Assembly (NCBI RefSeq): GCF_021311115.1
Contig: NZ_JAJTNP010000006.1
Location: 301,730 to 365,729, forward strand
Direction of reading: 5' to 3'
Length of the DNA stretch: 64,000 bases
Source of the DNA: Chryseobacterium gwangjuense
GTDB lineage: Bacteria; Bacteroidota; Bacteroidia; Flavobacteriales; Weeksellaceae
Part shown: positions 24,104-31,842 of the stretch, one piece after another
How positions within the stretch are numbered: the stretch's first letter is position 1
Layout of the letters: each line of letters begins with the position of its first letter
Program-made: the position numbers and the translations under genes
Notes under the pieces: generated by a model
What the model saw: only the letters and a program-made list of their open reading frames with translations
The model's database searches: none
What the model was told of the DNA's origin: nothing

Positions 24104-24793
24104 ATGTTAGTAATTCAGAATTTACATAAGTCATACGACACGGGTAAGAGTAAATTACACGTTCTCAAAGGGATTAACCTTAATATTGACGAAGGAGAAT
24201 TTGTTTCTATTATGGGAAGTTCGGGGTCCGGAAAATCGACTCTTCTTAATATAATAGGTATTTTGGATGAAAAAGATTCAGGAACTTATGAATTGGATCG
24301 CGTTCCTATCGAACATTTGTCTGAGGTAAAAGCTGCAGAATACAGAAGTAGGTTTTTAGGTTTTATCTTTCAATCTTTTAATTTGATCGGGTACAAAACA
24401 GCTTTAGAAAATGTGGCGCTTCCATTATACTACCAAAATGTATCAAGAAAAGAGCGGAATCAGAGGGCAATGGAATATTTGGAAAAAGTAGGTCTTGCTC
24501 AGTGGGCAGATCACCTTCCGAATGAGCTTTCCGGAGGTCAGAAACAAAGAGTTGCTATTGCAAGAGCTTTGATTACGGATCCTAAAGTGATTTTAGCTGA
24601 TGAGCCTACCGGTGCGCTTGATTCAAAAACGACGCACGACATTATGAAATTGCTTCAGGAGATTAACAATGACGGAAAGACGATCATTGTGGTAACTCAC
24701 GAACCTGATGTGGCTGCACAAACCAAAAGAAATGTAATCCTGAAAGACGGAATTATAGAAAGTGACGGGTTTATAAAACAATTGGTTTTATAG
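24104..24793 (+). CDS. ABC transporter ATP-binding protein (MacB/LolD type)
   Basis: The product has 229 residues. Walker A is GSSGSGKST, the Q-loop lies in FIFQSFNLIGYKTALENV, the signature is LSGGQKQRVAIARAL, Walker B is VILADEPTGALDSKT and the H-loop is in VVTHEPD. It powers the two FtsX-type permeases encoded next. This architecture is used for export of macrolides, peptides or lipoproteins from the inner membrane. The substrate is unknown. It is the first gene of a four-gene operon. Confidence 0.94.
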   Translation: MLVIQNLHKSYDTGKSKLHVLKGINLNIDEGEFVSIMGSSGSGKSTLLNIIGILDEKDSGTYELDRVPIEHLSEVKAAEYRSRFLGFIFQSFNLIGYKTALENVALPLYYQNVSRKERNQRAMEYLEKVGLAQWADHLPNELSGGQKQRVAIARALITDPKVILADEPTGALDSKTTHDIMKLLQEINNDGKTIIVVTHEPDVAAQTKRNVILKDGIIESDGFIKQLVL

Positions 24794-24846
24794 ATCAATT
24801 TGAAAATTTAAAGAATCTGATTCTTCAATCTTTTAATACATAAAAC

Positions 24847-26076
24847 ATGTTCGACCTAGATCGTTGGCAGGAAATATTCAGTTCTATTCGCAGTAATGTA
24901 TTGCGAACGGTACTTTCAGGTTTTACCGTGGCTTTAGGGTTATTTATTTTTATTGTGCTTTTCGGAATCGGAACGGGACTTCAGAATGCTTTCACACAAG
25001 GATTCGCGAGAGATGCTCAAAACCTGATTTCAATCGTTACAGGAAAAACAACCATTGCTTATAAAGGACTTCAATCCGACAGAATTGTCACGATGAATAA
25101 TTCTGACTATGATTTCCTGGTGAATGTGGATAAAGAAAAAGTAGGAAGTTCTACACCGAGATATACCGCGAACTTATTAGTTAAATATGGTAAAGAAAGC
25201 GGAAATTATCAAATTAATGGAGCTGAACCTGAAGAGAAAATTATCGAAAATCGGAAAATGTTGGACGGTCGTTATCTGACACCCACAGATTTGGAAAGAA
25301 AGCAAAATGTTGCCGTAATCGGAAGAATGGTACAAAGGGATTTAATTAAAAACGGAAGTCCGGTTGGAAAAGAATTAAATATAAATGGTACGATGTTTAA
25401 GGTTGTAGGAGTTTTCTCCGATGACGGAGGTGATTGGGACGAAAGACATATTACAGTTCCTATTACAACATTGCAGCAAATGAAAAAAGGTTCTGATACG
25501 GTGAGTATAAATTATATCGCTTATAATGATAAATTAAATCCGCAGGAAGCTATAAAATATGGTGACGAATTAAAAGAAAGATTAAAAGCCAGAAAAAACG
25601 TTTCTCCTAACGACGAAAATGGGGTAAGAGTCTGGAATAATGCTCAAAACATGAATGATACATTTACTTTCATGGCAGTTCTTACGGCAATTGTAGGATT
25701 TATCGGTATGGGGACATTGTTGGCCGGAATTATCGGGATCAGTAACATCATGGTGTATATCGTAAAAGAAAGAACCAAAGAAATCGGGGTTCGAAAGGCT
25801 ATTGGTGCGAAGCCGAGAAGTATTGTTGCTTTGATTGTTCAGGAAAGCGTTGTGATAACTGTAGTTTCAGGATTTGTAGGAGTAGGATTGGGTATTTTAG
25901 CATTAAATTTAATTGGGGATAATCTTGAAGAGTATTTCATTAAAAGCCCGAGTGTAGGATGGGGAACGATCATTATGGCATTCATCGCACTGATTTTTTC
26001 AGGATTGATTGCAGGGTTTGTACCAGCATACAGGGCATCAAGAATTAAACCGATTGAAGCGCTTAGAACAGAATAA
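24847..26076 (+). CDS. ABC transporter permease, MacB/FtsX type (first)
   Basis: The product has 409 residues. An N-terminal membrane helix (TVALGLFIFIVLFGIGTG) is followed by a periplasmic MacB-type core domain of about 200 residues. Three C-terminal helices follow, with the FtsX motif ISNIMVYIVKERTKEIGVRKAIGAKPRSI. The end reads PAYRASRIKPIEALRTE. It is an inner membrane subunit and probably pairs with the second permease as a heterodimer. The gene starts 53 nt after the ATPase. Confidence 0.92.
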   Translation: MFDLDRWQEIFSSIRSNVLRTVLSGFTVALGLFIFIVLFGIGTGLQNAFTQGFARDAQNLISIVTGKTTIAYKGLQSDRIVTMNNSDYDFLVNVDKEKVGSSTPRYTANLLVKYGKESGNYQINGAEPEEKIIENRKMLDGRYLTPTDLERKQNVAVIGRMVQRDLIKNGSPVGKELNINGTMFKVVGVFSDDGGDWDERHITVPITTLQQMKKGSDTVSINYIAYNDKLNPQEAIKYGDELKERLKARKNVSPNDENGVRVWNNAQNMNDTFTFMAVLTAIVGFIGMGTLLAGIIGISNIMVYIVKERTKEIGVRKAIGAKPRSIVALIVQESVVITVVSGFVGVGLGILALNLIGDNLEEYFIKSPSVGWGTIIMAFIALIFSGLIAGFVPAYRASRIKPIEALRTE

Positions 26077-26093
26077 CTAATAACGTAACACAG

Positions 26094-27362
26094 ATGAATA
26101 TCATATTCAAAAAAGATACTTGGCAGGAAATTTATTATTCATTGAAGAATAATAAGCTTCGAACATTCCTTACCATGATTGGTGTGGGTTGGGGTATGTT
26201 TTTGTATGTAAGTTTGCTTGGAGCGGCAAAAGGGATGGAAAACGGTTTCGATAAATTGTTTTCAGGTTTTGCAACGAATTCTATATTCCTTTGGGCTCAG
26301 AATACATCGATTCCTTACGACGGTTTCCCGAAAGGAAGACAGGTTCACCTGAAGCTTGAAGATATTGAAATATTAAAAAGGAAAATTCCCGAAATAGATT
26401 ACATTTCTCCGCAGAATTCAAGAGGAAACTTTGGGAATGCAGGAGAGCAAATGTCCAGAAACGGAAAATCAGCAACGTATACTTTGAATGGTGATTATCC
26501 ATTGGGAAATAAAATCTCAGAGAAAAAATTAATATTCGGAAGATATCTTAACGATGCGGATATTTCACAAAATAAAAATGTTGTAGTCATTGGAGAAGAA
26601 GTTTACAAAAACTTTTTCGACGCTAAAAAGAATGAAAATCCATTGGGAAAATCCATTAATATTAAAGGTATTTTCTTTAATGTGATTGGAGTTTTCAGAG
26701 TGAAAAAAGGAGGGGGAATGGAAAACGATCAAACGGTTTTTATCCCGCTTTCAACTTTTACAAAAATGTATAACAACGGGGATAATGTAGATTTTTTCGC
26801 TATTGTAAGCAAACCGAATGCAGATGTAAATAAAGTAGAAGAAAAAGTAAGGCAGCAATTGAAATCAAAAAATAATGTGTCACCGGATGATACGAATGCT
26901 TTCGGAACTTTTAACCTTGGAAAAGAATTTAAAAAACTGACAGGTTTTTTATCCGGTATGCAGCTTTTAACCATCATTGTAGGGACATTAACGATTCTTG
27001 CGGGAGTAATTGCCATCTCAAACATTCTTTTAATTACGGTAAAAGAAAGAACCAAAGAAATTGGGATCAGAAGAGCTTTAGGGGCGAAGCCATCTGAAGT
27101 TAGAAACCAGATTTTGCTGGAAAGTGTGGTCATTACGCTTTCGTCCGGATTGCTCGGATTCATGTCTGGAATCTTTGTATTAATGATTTTAGATATTGTT
27201 ACAAAAGGTCAGGATTCCTTTCCGTTTTATAATCCGACGGTAAATTATGGAAACGTTTTCGCAGCAATGGCGGTAATGGTTATTCTGGGATTGATCATTG
27301 GAATGATTCCGGCACAGAGAGCTGTGAAAATCAGACCAATCGAAGCTTTAAGAACTGAGTAA
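26094..27362 (+). CDS. ABC transporter permease, MacB/FtsX type (second)
   Basis: The product has 422 residues with the same layout as the gene before: one N-terminal helix (TMIGVGWGMFLYVSLLGAAKG), a periplasmic core and three C-terminal helices with ISNILLITVKERTKEIGIRRALGAKPSEV. It ends PAQRAVKIRPIEALRTE. The two permeases are clearly paralogous but diverged, in keeping with a heterodimeric exporter. It starts 17 nt after the first permease. Confidence 0.92.
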   Translation: MNIIFKKDTWQEIYYSLKNNKLRTFLTMIGVGWGMFLYVSLLGAAKGMENGFDKLFSGFATNSIFLWAQNTSIPYDGFPKGRQVHLKLEDIEILKRKIPEIDYISPQNSRGNFGNAGEQMSRNGKSATYTLNGDYPLGNKISEKKLIFGRYLNDADISQNKNVVVIGEEVYKNFFDAKKNENPLGKSINIKGIFFNVIGVFRVKKGGGMENDQTVFIPLSTFTKMYNNGDNVDFFAIVSKPNADVNKVEEKVRQQLKSKNNVSPDDTNAFGTFNLGKEFKKLTGFLSGMQLLTIIVGTLTILAGVIAISNILLITVKERTKEIGIRRALGAKPSEVRNQILLESVVITLSSGLLGFMSGIFVLMILDIVTKGQDSFPFYNPTVNYGNVFAAMAVMVILGLIIGMIPAQRAVKIRPIEALRTE

Positions 27363-27470
27363 ACGTTATGGATTGAAAAATGTGAGTTATGAGTTTTGTA
27401 CAATTAATTCTTTGATTTTTTAATCATTTAATAAATATAAAAACCAATTAATAAAAAATAAACTATACAT

Positions 27471-28673
27471 ATGAAAAAGAAATTCACTTGGAAAAAAGCC
27501 ATTTACATTTTCTTGGGGCTTTTATTTGCAGTGGCATTATTCTCGGGAATCGGGTATCTGGTGAAATCGAATTCTAAAGAGAGCGAGACTTTCCTTACCC
27601 GCAAACCTACCATTCAGAATATGGATGATAAAGTGATGGCTACCGGAAAAATCGTTCCGAAAGAAGAAATTGAAATCAAACCGAATATTGCAGGGATTAT
27701 TGATAAAATTTTGGTAGATGAAGGAGATAAAGTAGAAGTGGGTCAGTTGATCGCAACAGTAAGAATCGTTCCGAATCTTTCTGATGTGAACAGTGCGCAG
27801 CAGAATGTGTCCAATTCTCAGCTTCAGATCAGCAATGCTAAGTTGAATGTGGATAATATGCAGAAGCAGTTTTCAATGCAGGCAAAATTATACAAACAGG
27901 GAGTAATCTCAAAACAGGAATACTTAAATGCTCAGCAACAATTATATTCTCAGCAACAAACCCTTAAAAATGCTCAGCAACAATTAACGACTGCTCAAAA
28001 AGCATTACAGATTGCAAAAACAGGTTCAACGCCTGAATTGCAAGGATTAGCAACGACTCAGATTCGTTCTAAAGCATCAGGAACAGTACTGGAAGTACCT
28101 GTAAAAGTGGGAAGTCAGGTTATTGAGGCAAACTCTTTCAACGCTGGTACAACCATTTGTTCAATTGCAGATCTTAACTCTTTGATCTTCCAAGGGGAAA
28201 TTGATGAAGCGCAAGCTGGAAAATTAAAACAAGGAATGAGCATGAATATTGTAATCGGAGCCTTACAAAACAAAACTTTCCCAGGGAAGCTTACGATGAT
28301 TGCTCCTAAAGGAAAAGATACAGGCGGAACGATCAAGTTTCCTGTAGAAGGAGATGTTGATAATCCGAATAATGAATATATCAGAGCCGGTTTTTCTGCT
28401 AATGGAGAAATTGTATTGAACTCTCAGAAAAATGCTTTGTTACTGGATGAATCTTTGGTTCAGTATGAAAAGAAGAATGGAAAAGATATTCCTTTTGTTG
28501 AAGTAAAACAAAAAGACGGAAAGTTCAAAAAAGTATATATCAAATTAGGAGCTAGTGACGGAATCAACGTTCAGATTCTTCCTGGATCAGGAATTGATCA
28601 GAAATCAGAAGTAAAAGTTTGGAACCCATCTGATAAAGACAAAGAAGAACTGAAAGAAAAGTCAAAAAAATAG
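27471..28673 (+). CDS. HlyD/MacA-type periplasmic adaptor protein
   Basis: The product has 400 residues. It has an N-terminal membrane anchor (AIYIFLGLLFAVALFSGIGYLV). A lipoyl half-motif follows (IKPNIAGIIDKILVDEGDKVEVGQ). The middle is a long coiled coil rich in Gln and Asn (SAQQNVSNSQLQISNAKLNV). The second lipoyl half is RSKASGTVLEVPVKVGSQV. It should bridge the inner membrane exporter to an outer membrane channel in the periplasm. No TolC-type gene is present in the operon. A terminator lies behind it. Confidence 0.9.
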   Translation: MKKKFTWKKAIYIFLGLLFAVALFSGIGYLVKSNSKESETFLTRKPTIQNMDDKVMATGKIVPKEEIEIKPNIAGIIDKILVDEGDKVEVGQLIATVRIVPNLSDVNSAQQNVSNSQLQISNAKLNVDNMQKQFSMQAKLYKQGVISKQEYLNAQQQLYSQQQTLKNAQQQLTTAQKALQIAKTGSTPELQGLATTQIRSKASGTVLEVPVKVGSQVIEANSFNAGTTICSIADLNSLIFQGEIDEAQAGKLKQGMSMNIVIGALQNKTFPGKLTMIAPKGKDTGGTIKFPVEGDVDNPNNEYIRAGFSANGEIVLNSQKNALLLDESLVQYEKKNGKDIPFVEVKQKDGKFKKVYIKLGASDGINVQILPGSGIDQKSEVKVWNPSDKDKEELKEKSKK

Positions 28674-28703
28674 TAAACTAACACTATAAATTTTCAAACT
28701 GTG

Positions 28704-28732
28704 ATCCTGGGATATTTTCTCAGGATTTTTTG
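28704..28732 (+). terminator. Intrinsic terminator of the ABC exporter operon
   Basis: ATCCTGGGA pairs with TCTCAGGAT (one G-U pair) over a 5-nt loop and is followed by a T run. Confidence 0.85.
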
Positions 28733-28755
28733 TTTAAATAAGCAAAAGATTTATC

Positions 28756-28790
28756 TGTCATTCTGAAAGAAGCGGAGCGGATTGAAGAAT
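28756..28790 (+). repeat. REP-like hairpin unit, longer-loop variant
   Basis: This unit reads TGTC, stem ATTCT, a 21-nt loop containing GAAGCGGAGCGGA, and stem AGAAT. It shares the TGTC plus stem-loop design with the units at 15495 and 22591. It lies between two convergent genes. Confidence 0.65.
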
Positions 28791-28834
28791 CTATTAATTA
28801 AGAAACATGCAAAGGGAACGATGATTAAAAAGAA

Positions 28835-29215
28835 CTACGAATTCGAACAATCTTTACAATAGCCGGAAATAAACCCATTAAAATTGACCGATTGATAACC
28901 ATGTGGCAATCTCACTTCCATTTCATTCGGCAAACATTCGATTTTTCCGCAGGATAAACATCTGAAGTGGAAATGATTATGCTTGTGCTTTTTCTCTGAA
29001 CAATTTACACAAACTGCAAAATAATATTTCCCGTCATCACCTAAGATCTTGTGAACAATTCCGTCTTCACAAAAACTGTTTAAAACCCGGTAAATCGTTG
29101 CGCGATCTATGGCTTCTCCCAATTCTTTTTGTAAAATTTCCTGACTCAACGCAGACTTGGATTTCTTTAAAGAGTCCAGAATTAATTGCTTGGTGATGGT
29201 ATTTCTCTTAGCCAT
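28835..29215 (-). CDS. Fur-family transcriptional regulator
   Basis: The product has 126 residues from the ATG at 29215. The winged-helix part includes LSQEILQKELGEAIDRATIYRVLNSFCEDGIVHKI. The C-terminal half carries CxxC pairs at 86-89 and 120-123 (structural zinc), another pair at 69-72, and a His cluster KHKHNHFHF at 76-84. This fits a Fur/Zur/PerR-type metal sensor; the metal cannot be decided, though the His/Cys richness leans toward zinc. A palindrome upstream suggests autoregulation. The longer frame from 29254 starts inside that palindrome and is rejected. Confidence 0.88.
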   Translation of the reverse strand: MAKRNTITKQLILDSLKKSKSALSQEILQKELGEAIDRATIYRVLNSFCEDGIVHKILGDDGKYYFAVCVNCSEKKHKHNHFHFRCLSCGKIECLPNEMEVRLPHGYQSVNFNGFISGYCKDCSNS

Positions 29216-29219
29216 ACTG

Positions 29220-29253
29220 CAAATATAAAAATTATTATTGCGATTAAGTCGCA
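29220..29253 (-). promoter_or_regulatory. Promoter and palindromic operator of the Fur-family gene
   Basis: The minus strand carries TATATTTG at 29227-29220, only 4 nt before the ATG at 29215, so the transcript may be leaderless. Upstream, TGCGACTTAATCGCA at 29253-29239 is an inverted repeat (TGCGA-5-TCGCA) placed near the -33 position. It is a good candidate for the gene's own operator. Confidence 0.65.
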
Positions 29254-29270
29254 TTAATGAAAATTTATTT

Positions 29271-29278
29271 TAACTTTG
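29271..29278 (+). promoter_or_regulatory. -7 promoter element (TAACTTTG) of the flavoprotein gene
   Basis: TAACTTTG on the plus strand lies 45 nt before the ATG at 29324 and directly before the heptanucleotide repeat. The Fur-family operator lies 17 nt upstream, so the divergent genes may share control. Confidence 0.6.
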
Positions 29279-29280
29279 TA

Positions 29281-29315
29281 ACAATCAACAATCAACAATC
29301 AACAATCAACAATCA
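29281..29315 (+). repeat. Heptanucleotide tandem repeat (ACAATCA)5 in a 5' leader
   Basis: Five exact copies of ACAATCA run from 29281 to 29315, just after the -7 element and before the flavoprotein ATG. The repeat would form most of the untranslated leader. Copy-number change would alter leader length but not the reading frame. Confidence 0.9.
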
Positions 29316-29323
29316 ATAAACCT

Positions 29324-30223
29324 ATGGAAAATAAATTTGACGTCATTATCATCGGAGGAAGCTATGCCGGTTTATCGGCAGCGATGGCTTTAGGAAGATC
29401 TTTGCGAAATGTTTTAATTATTGATAGCGGACAACCATGCAACCGACAGACTCCGCATTCTCATAATTTCATTACACATGATGGGAAAACTCCGAAAGAG
29501 ATTTCCGATCTGGCAAAAGCCCAGGTTTTAGAATATGAAACCATAAAATTTCAGAATGGAGTAGTGGTAAAGATGGAGAAAAATGTTGATGGTTTTATCA
29601 TCAAAACTGATAATGGTGATACATTTTATGCAAAAAAACTCGTTCTGGCTTCGGGAGTTAAAGATATAATGCCAAATATTCCCGGTTTTGCTGAATGTTG
29701 GGGAATTTCTGTAATTCATTGCCCGTATTGTCATGGATACGAAGTAAAAGGAGAAGTAACAGGGATTCTTGCTAATGGAGATATAGCCTTTGATTTTTCA
29801 AAACTGGTGTACAACTTAACAAAAGACCTGACTTTATTCACTAACGGAAAATCTGCTTTAAATGAAGAGCAAGTTGAGAAATTCAAGCAGAATAAAATCA
29901 ATAGTAATGAAGATGAAATAGAAGAAGTTCAGCATGAAAGCGGATCTATTCAAAAAATCATCTTTAAGAACGGAAAAGAAGTTTCGTTACAAGCATTGTA
30001 TGCGAAAATCGGTTTCGAACAAAATATTGATGTTGAAGATTTAGGAATTGAATTAAATGAAAATGGCTTTATCAAAGTAGATATGATGCAAAAAACAAAT
30101 ATTCCGGGAGTTTTTGCCTGTGGAGACAATGTGACGATGATGAGGTCTGTTGCGAATGCGGTTGCACAAGGTAATTTTGCCGGAGCAGTTGTAAATAAAG
30201 AGCTTTCAGAAGAAGAGTTTTAA
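29324..30223 (+). CDS. NAD(P)/FAD-dependent oxidoreductase, thioredoxin reductase-like
   Basis: The product has 299 residues. FAD binding is seen in VIIIGGSYAGLSAAMALGR at the start. A thioredoxin-reductase-type CxxC is HCPYCHGYEVKG (C133, C136). The final FAD motif is VFACGDNVTMMRSVANAVAQG. The NAD(P)-binding GxGxxA motif is not well conserved (GILANGDIAFDFSK). It is cytoplasmic and likely reduces a disulfide or another small acceptor. It lies between the Fur-family gene and the arsenic-type operon, which might use it to recycle thiols; that link is inference. Confidence 0.88.
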   Translation: MENKFDVIIIGGSYAGLSAAMALGRSLRNVLIIDSGQPCNRQTPHSHNFITHDGKTPKEISDLAKAQVLEYETIKFQNGVVVKMEKNVDGFIIKTDNGDTFYAKKLVLASGVKDIMPNIPGFAECWGISVIHCPYCHGYEVKGEVTGILANGDIAFDFSKLVYNLTKDLTLFTNGKSALNEEQVEKFKQNKINSNEDEIEEVQHESGSIQKIIFKNGKEVSLQALYAKIGFEQNIDVEDLGIELNENGFIKVDMMQKTNIPGVFACGDNVTMMRSVANAVAQGNFAGAVVNKELSEEEF

Positions 30224-30243
30224 ACTTTTATTGTTATGTATAC

Positions 30244-30272
30244 ATCCTTTCAGCTTTTGAGAGGATTTTTTT
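30244..30272 (+). terminator. Intrinsic terminator after the flavoprotein gene
   Basis: ATCCTTTCA pairs with TGAGAGGAT (one U-G pair) over a 5-nt loop and is followed by a T run. Confidence 0.8.
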
Positions 30273-30297
30273 GAATTTAATTGGATATGAAAATTTA

Positions 30298-30317
30298 TTA
30301 TCGTAATATTGCGATAT
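30298..30317 (+). promoter_or_regulatory. ArsR-type operator, copy 1
   Basis: ATCGTAATATTGCGAT at 30300-30315 is a near-perfect palindrome. The surrounding 20 nt are identical to 30671-30690. It lies 10 nt before the arsR ATG, so it should control arsR itself. Confidence 0.75.
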
Positions 30318-30327
30318 AGTTTTAATT

Positions 30328-30654
30328 ATGGGAGCAACCAAAACCGATTTTTTTACCGAACAGCAAAATAAAATTGCGACGATTGCAAAAGCTTTGGGGC
30401 ATCCTGCACGAATTGCCATTATTGAATATTTGCTGAGGGTAAATGAATGTATTTGCGGAGACATCGTGAATGAACTTCCATTGGCGCAGCCTACCGTTTC
30501 TCAACATTTAAAGGAATTGAAGAACGCAGGATTAATTAAAGGAAATATCGAAGGAAATTCAATTTGCTATTGTATAGATGAAAAAGCGTTTGAAGTTCTG
30601 AATGCTTTTTTCTCTAAATTAATCTCTACTGTAAAAAAGCAGAAATGCTGCTAA
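30328..30654 (+). CDS. arsR: ArsR/SmtB-family repressor
   Basis: The product has 108 residues. The winged HTH is GDIVNELPLAQPTVSQHLKELKNAGLIKG. Cys41 and Cys43 in NECICGDIV are at the position of the arsenite-binding CxC of classical ArsR (ELCVCDLC in Escherichia coli). Two more cysteines end the protein (KKQKCC). It should leave its operator when it binds arsenite or a related thiophilic ion. An operator copy precedes it and a second precedes the next gene. Confidence 0.9.
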   Translation: MGATKTDFFTEQQNKIATIAKALGHPARIAIIEYLLRVNECICGDIVNELPLAQPTVSQHLKELKNAGLIKGNIEGNSICYCIDEKAFEVLNAFFSKLISTVKKQKCC

Positions 30655-30670
30655 AAAAATTTGAAACAAA

Positions 30671-30690
30671 TTATCGTAATATTGCGATAT
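30671..30690 (+). promoter_or_regulatory. ArsR-type operator, copy 2
   Basis: The 20 nt are identical to 30298-30317. The copy lies between arsR and the DUF6428 gene, 23 nt before the latter's ATG. It indicates a second ArsR-controlled promoter inside the operon. Confidence 0.75.
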
Positions 30691-30713
30691 TGCAATTTAA
30701 AATACAATATATT

Positions 30714-31187
30714 ATGACACTTGAAGAAATCAAAGAAATTCTTCCCACATTAGACAATGTGGAATTTGAACTTGAAAATGGGAAATTTGTACCCGAACAT
30801 TTTCATGTAACTGAAATCGGAATGGTTACCAAAAACTTTATCGATTGTGGCGGCACCATCAGAAAAGAGGAAAAAGTAAACTTTCAACTTTGGAATGCGG
30901 ATGATTATGAACATCGTTTAAAACCGGGAAAACTCCTTCATATCATTCATCTTTCAGAAGAGAAATTAGGCATCGGAAATTTTGAAATTGAAGTGGAATA
31001 TCAGGACACAACGATCGGAAAGTATGATCTTGAATTCAACGGAAAGCATTTTGTTTTAAAAAATAAACTGACTGCTTGCCTTGCTCAGGATGCTTGCGGA
31101 ATTCCTCCTCAAAAACAGAAAATAAGTTTAAGTGAATTGGCAGGAAATAATCAGAATTCTTGTTCGCCTAATTCCGGTTGTTGCTAA
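30714..31187 (+). CDS. DUF6428 family protein
   Basis: The product has 157 residues from the ATG at 30714; a longer frame from 30645 runs through the operator and is rejected. It starts MTLEEIKEILPTLDNVEFEL and has HFHVTEIGMVTKNFIDCGGT and YEHRLKPGKLLHIIHLSEE. Cysteines concentrate at the C terminus (CLAQDACG and NSCSPNSGCC), suggesting metalloid binding. I recall the family from Bacteroidota arsenic loci. The role is unknown; a cytoplasmic arsenite chaperone is possible. Confidence 0.8.
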   Translation: MTLEEIKEILPTLDNVEFELENGKFVPEHFHVTEIGMVTKNFIDCGGTIRKEEKVNFQLWNADDYEHRLKPGKLLHIIHLSEEKLGIGNFEIEVEYQDTTIGKYDLEFNGKHFVLKNKLTACLAQDACGIPPQKQKISLSELAGNNQNSCSPNSGCC

Positions 31188-31190
31188 GCT

Positions 31191-31316
31191 ATGAAAGATA
31201 AACTGATTCAATATAAGAAACCTATCATTATCACAGCCTCAGTTATTATTTTGCAGCTGATTTTCGGATTTGATCCCAAGTTTTGCATTATTAATATCAT
31301 TTGGTTATTTGTTTAA
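31191..31316 (+). CDS. Small membrane protein (41 residues) in the arsenic operon
   Basis: A 41-codon frame with ATG at 31191 and TAA at 31314-31316 fits between the DUF6428 stop (3 nt before) and the arsC start (3 nt after). The product starts MKDKLIQYKKPIIITASVII and has one hydrophobic segment, with a second hydrophobic stretch after FDPKFC. The tight spacing on both sides supports translation. The function is unknown. Confidence 0.7.
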   Translation: MKDKLIQYKKPIIITASVIILQLIFGFDPKFCIINIIWLFV

Positions 31317-31319
31317 AAT

Positions 31320-31736
31320 ATGAAAAAGAAAATACTTGTTCTTTGTACCGGAAATAGTTGCAGAAGTCAGATTGCGGAAGGCTATTTGAGATATTTTGCC
31401 CAAGAGGAAGCAGAAGTTTACAGTGCCGGAATTGAAACCCACGGTGTAAATCCAAAAGCGATTGCAACAATGAGAGAAGACGGAATCGATATTTCTCATC
31501 ATACCTCTAATGCTATTGATGAATACAAAAATATTGACTTTGATTTTGTTATTACCGTTTGCGACAATGCAAAAGAAAATTGCCCGTATTTTCCAACAAA
31601 AGCGAAAATTTTTCATCATAACTTTCAGGATCCTGCAAAAGCTTCAGGAACGGAAGAAGAAATCAATTTGGTGTTTGGAAAAGTACGTGATGAGATCAAA
31701 TATTATTGTGAAAAGTTCATTAATCAAGAGCTTTGA
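31320..31736 (+). CDS. arsC: Arsenate reductase, low-molecular-weight phosphatase type
   Basis: The product has 138 residues. The P-loop is CTGNSCRSQ with Cys9. Cys81 and Cys88 in VCDNAKENCP have the same spacing as Cys10/Cys82/Cys89 in thioredoxin-linked ArsC from Gram-positive bacteria. It should reduce arsenate to arsenite in the cytoplasm using thioredoxin. It is the last gene of the operon; no ArsB or Acr3 efflux gene follows, as glyA comes next. Confidence 0.92.
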   Translation: MKKKILVLCTGNSCRSQIAEGYLRYFAQEEAEVYSAGIETHGVNPKAIATMREDGIDISHHTSNAIDEYKNIDFDFVITVCDNAKENCPYFPTKAKIFHHNFQDPAKASGTEEEINLVFGKVRDEIKYYCEKFINQEL

Positions 31737-31804
31737 TAGGATTTTATTACATTTTAAAACAAAAAATCATATTTCGTAATACCAAAATCTCAAAGGATTT
31801 TCCG

Positions 31805-31812
31805 TACATTTG
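31805..31812 (+). promoter_or_regulatory. -7 promoter element (TACATTTG) of glyA
   Basis: TACATTTG matches TAnnTTTG and lies 30 nt before the ATG at 31843. It overlaps an upstream in-frame start at 31810, ruling that start out. Confidence 0.6.
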
Positions 31813-31842
31813 GGGTGGAAAATTTCAAAAACTAAAAGTAAT

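Noticed and set aside
24090..24104. Four-codon frame (MKIT) whose stop overlaps the ABC ATPase start.
   Set aside because: Too short to tell from chance in AT-rich sequence; no stem-loop or repeated codon suggests a leader peptide.
29281..29315. Tandem repeat as a CRISPR array.
   Set aside because: Seven-base units without spacers; no cas genes in the window.
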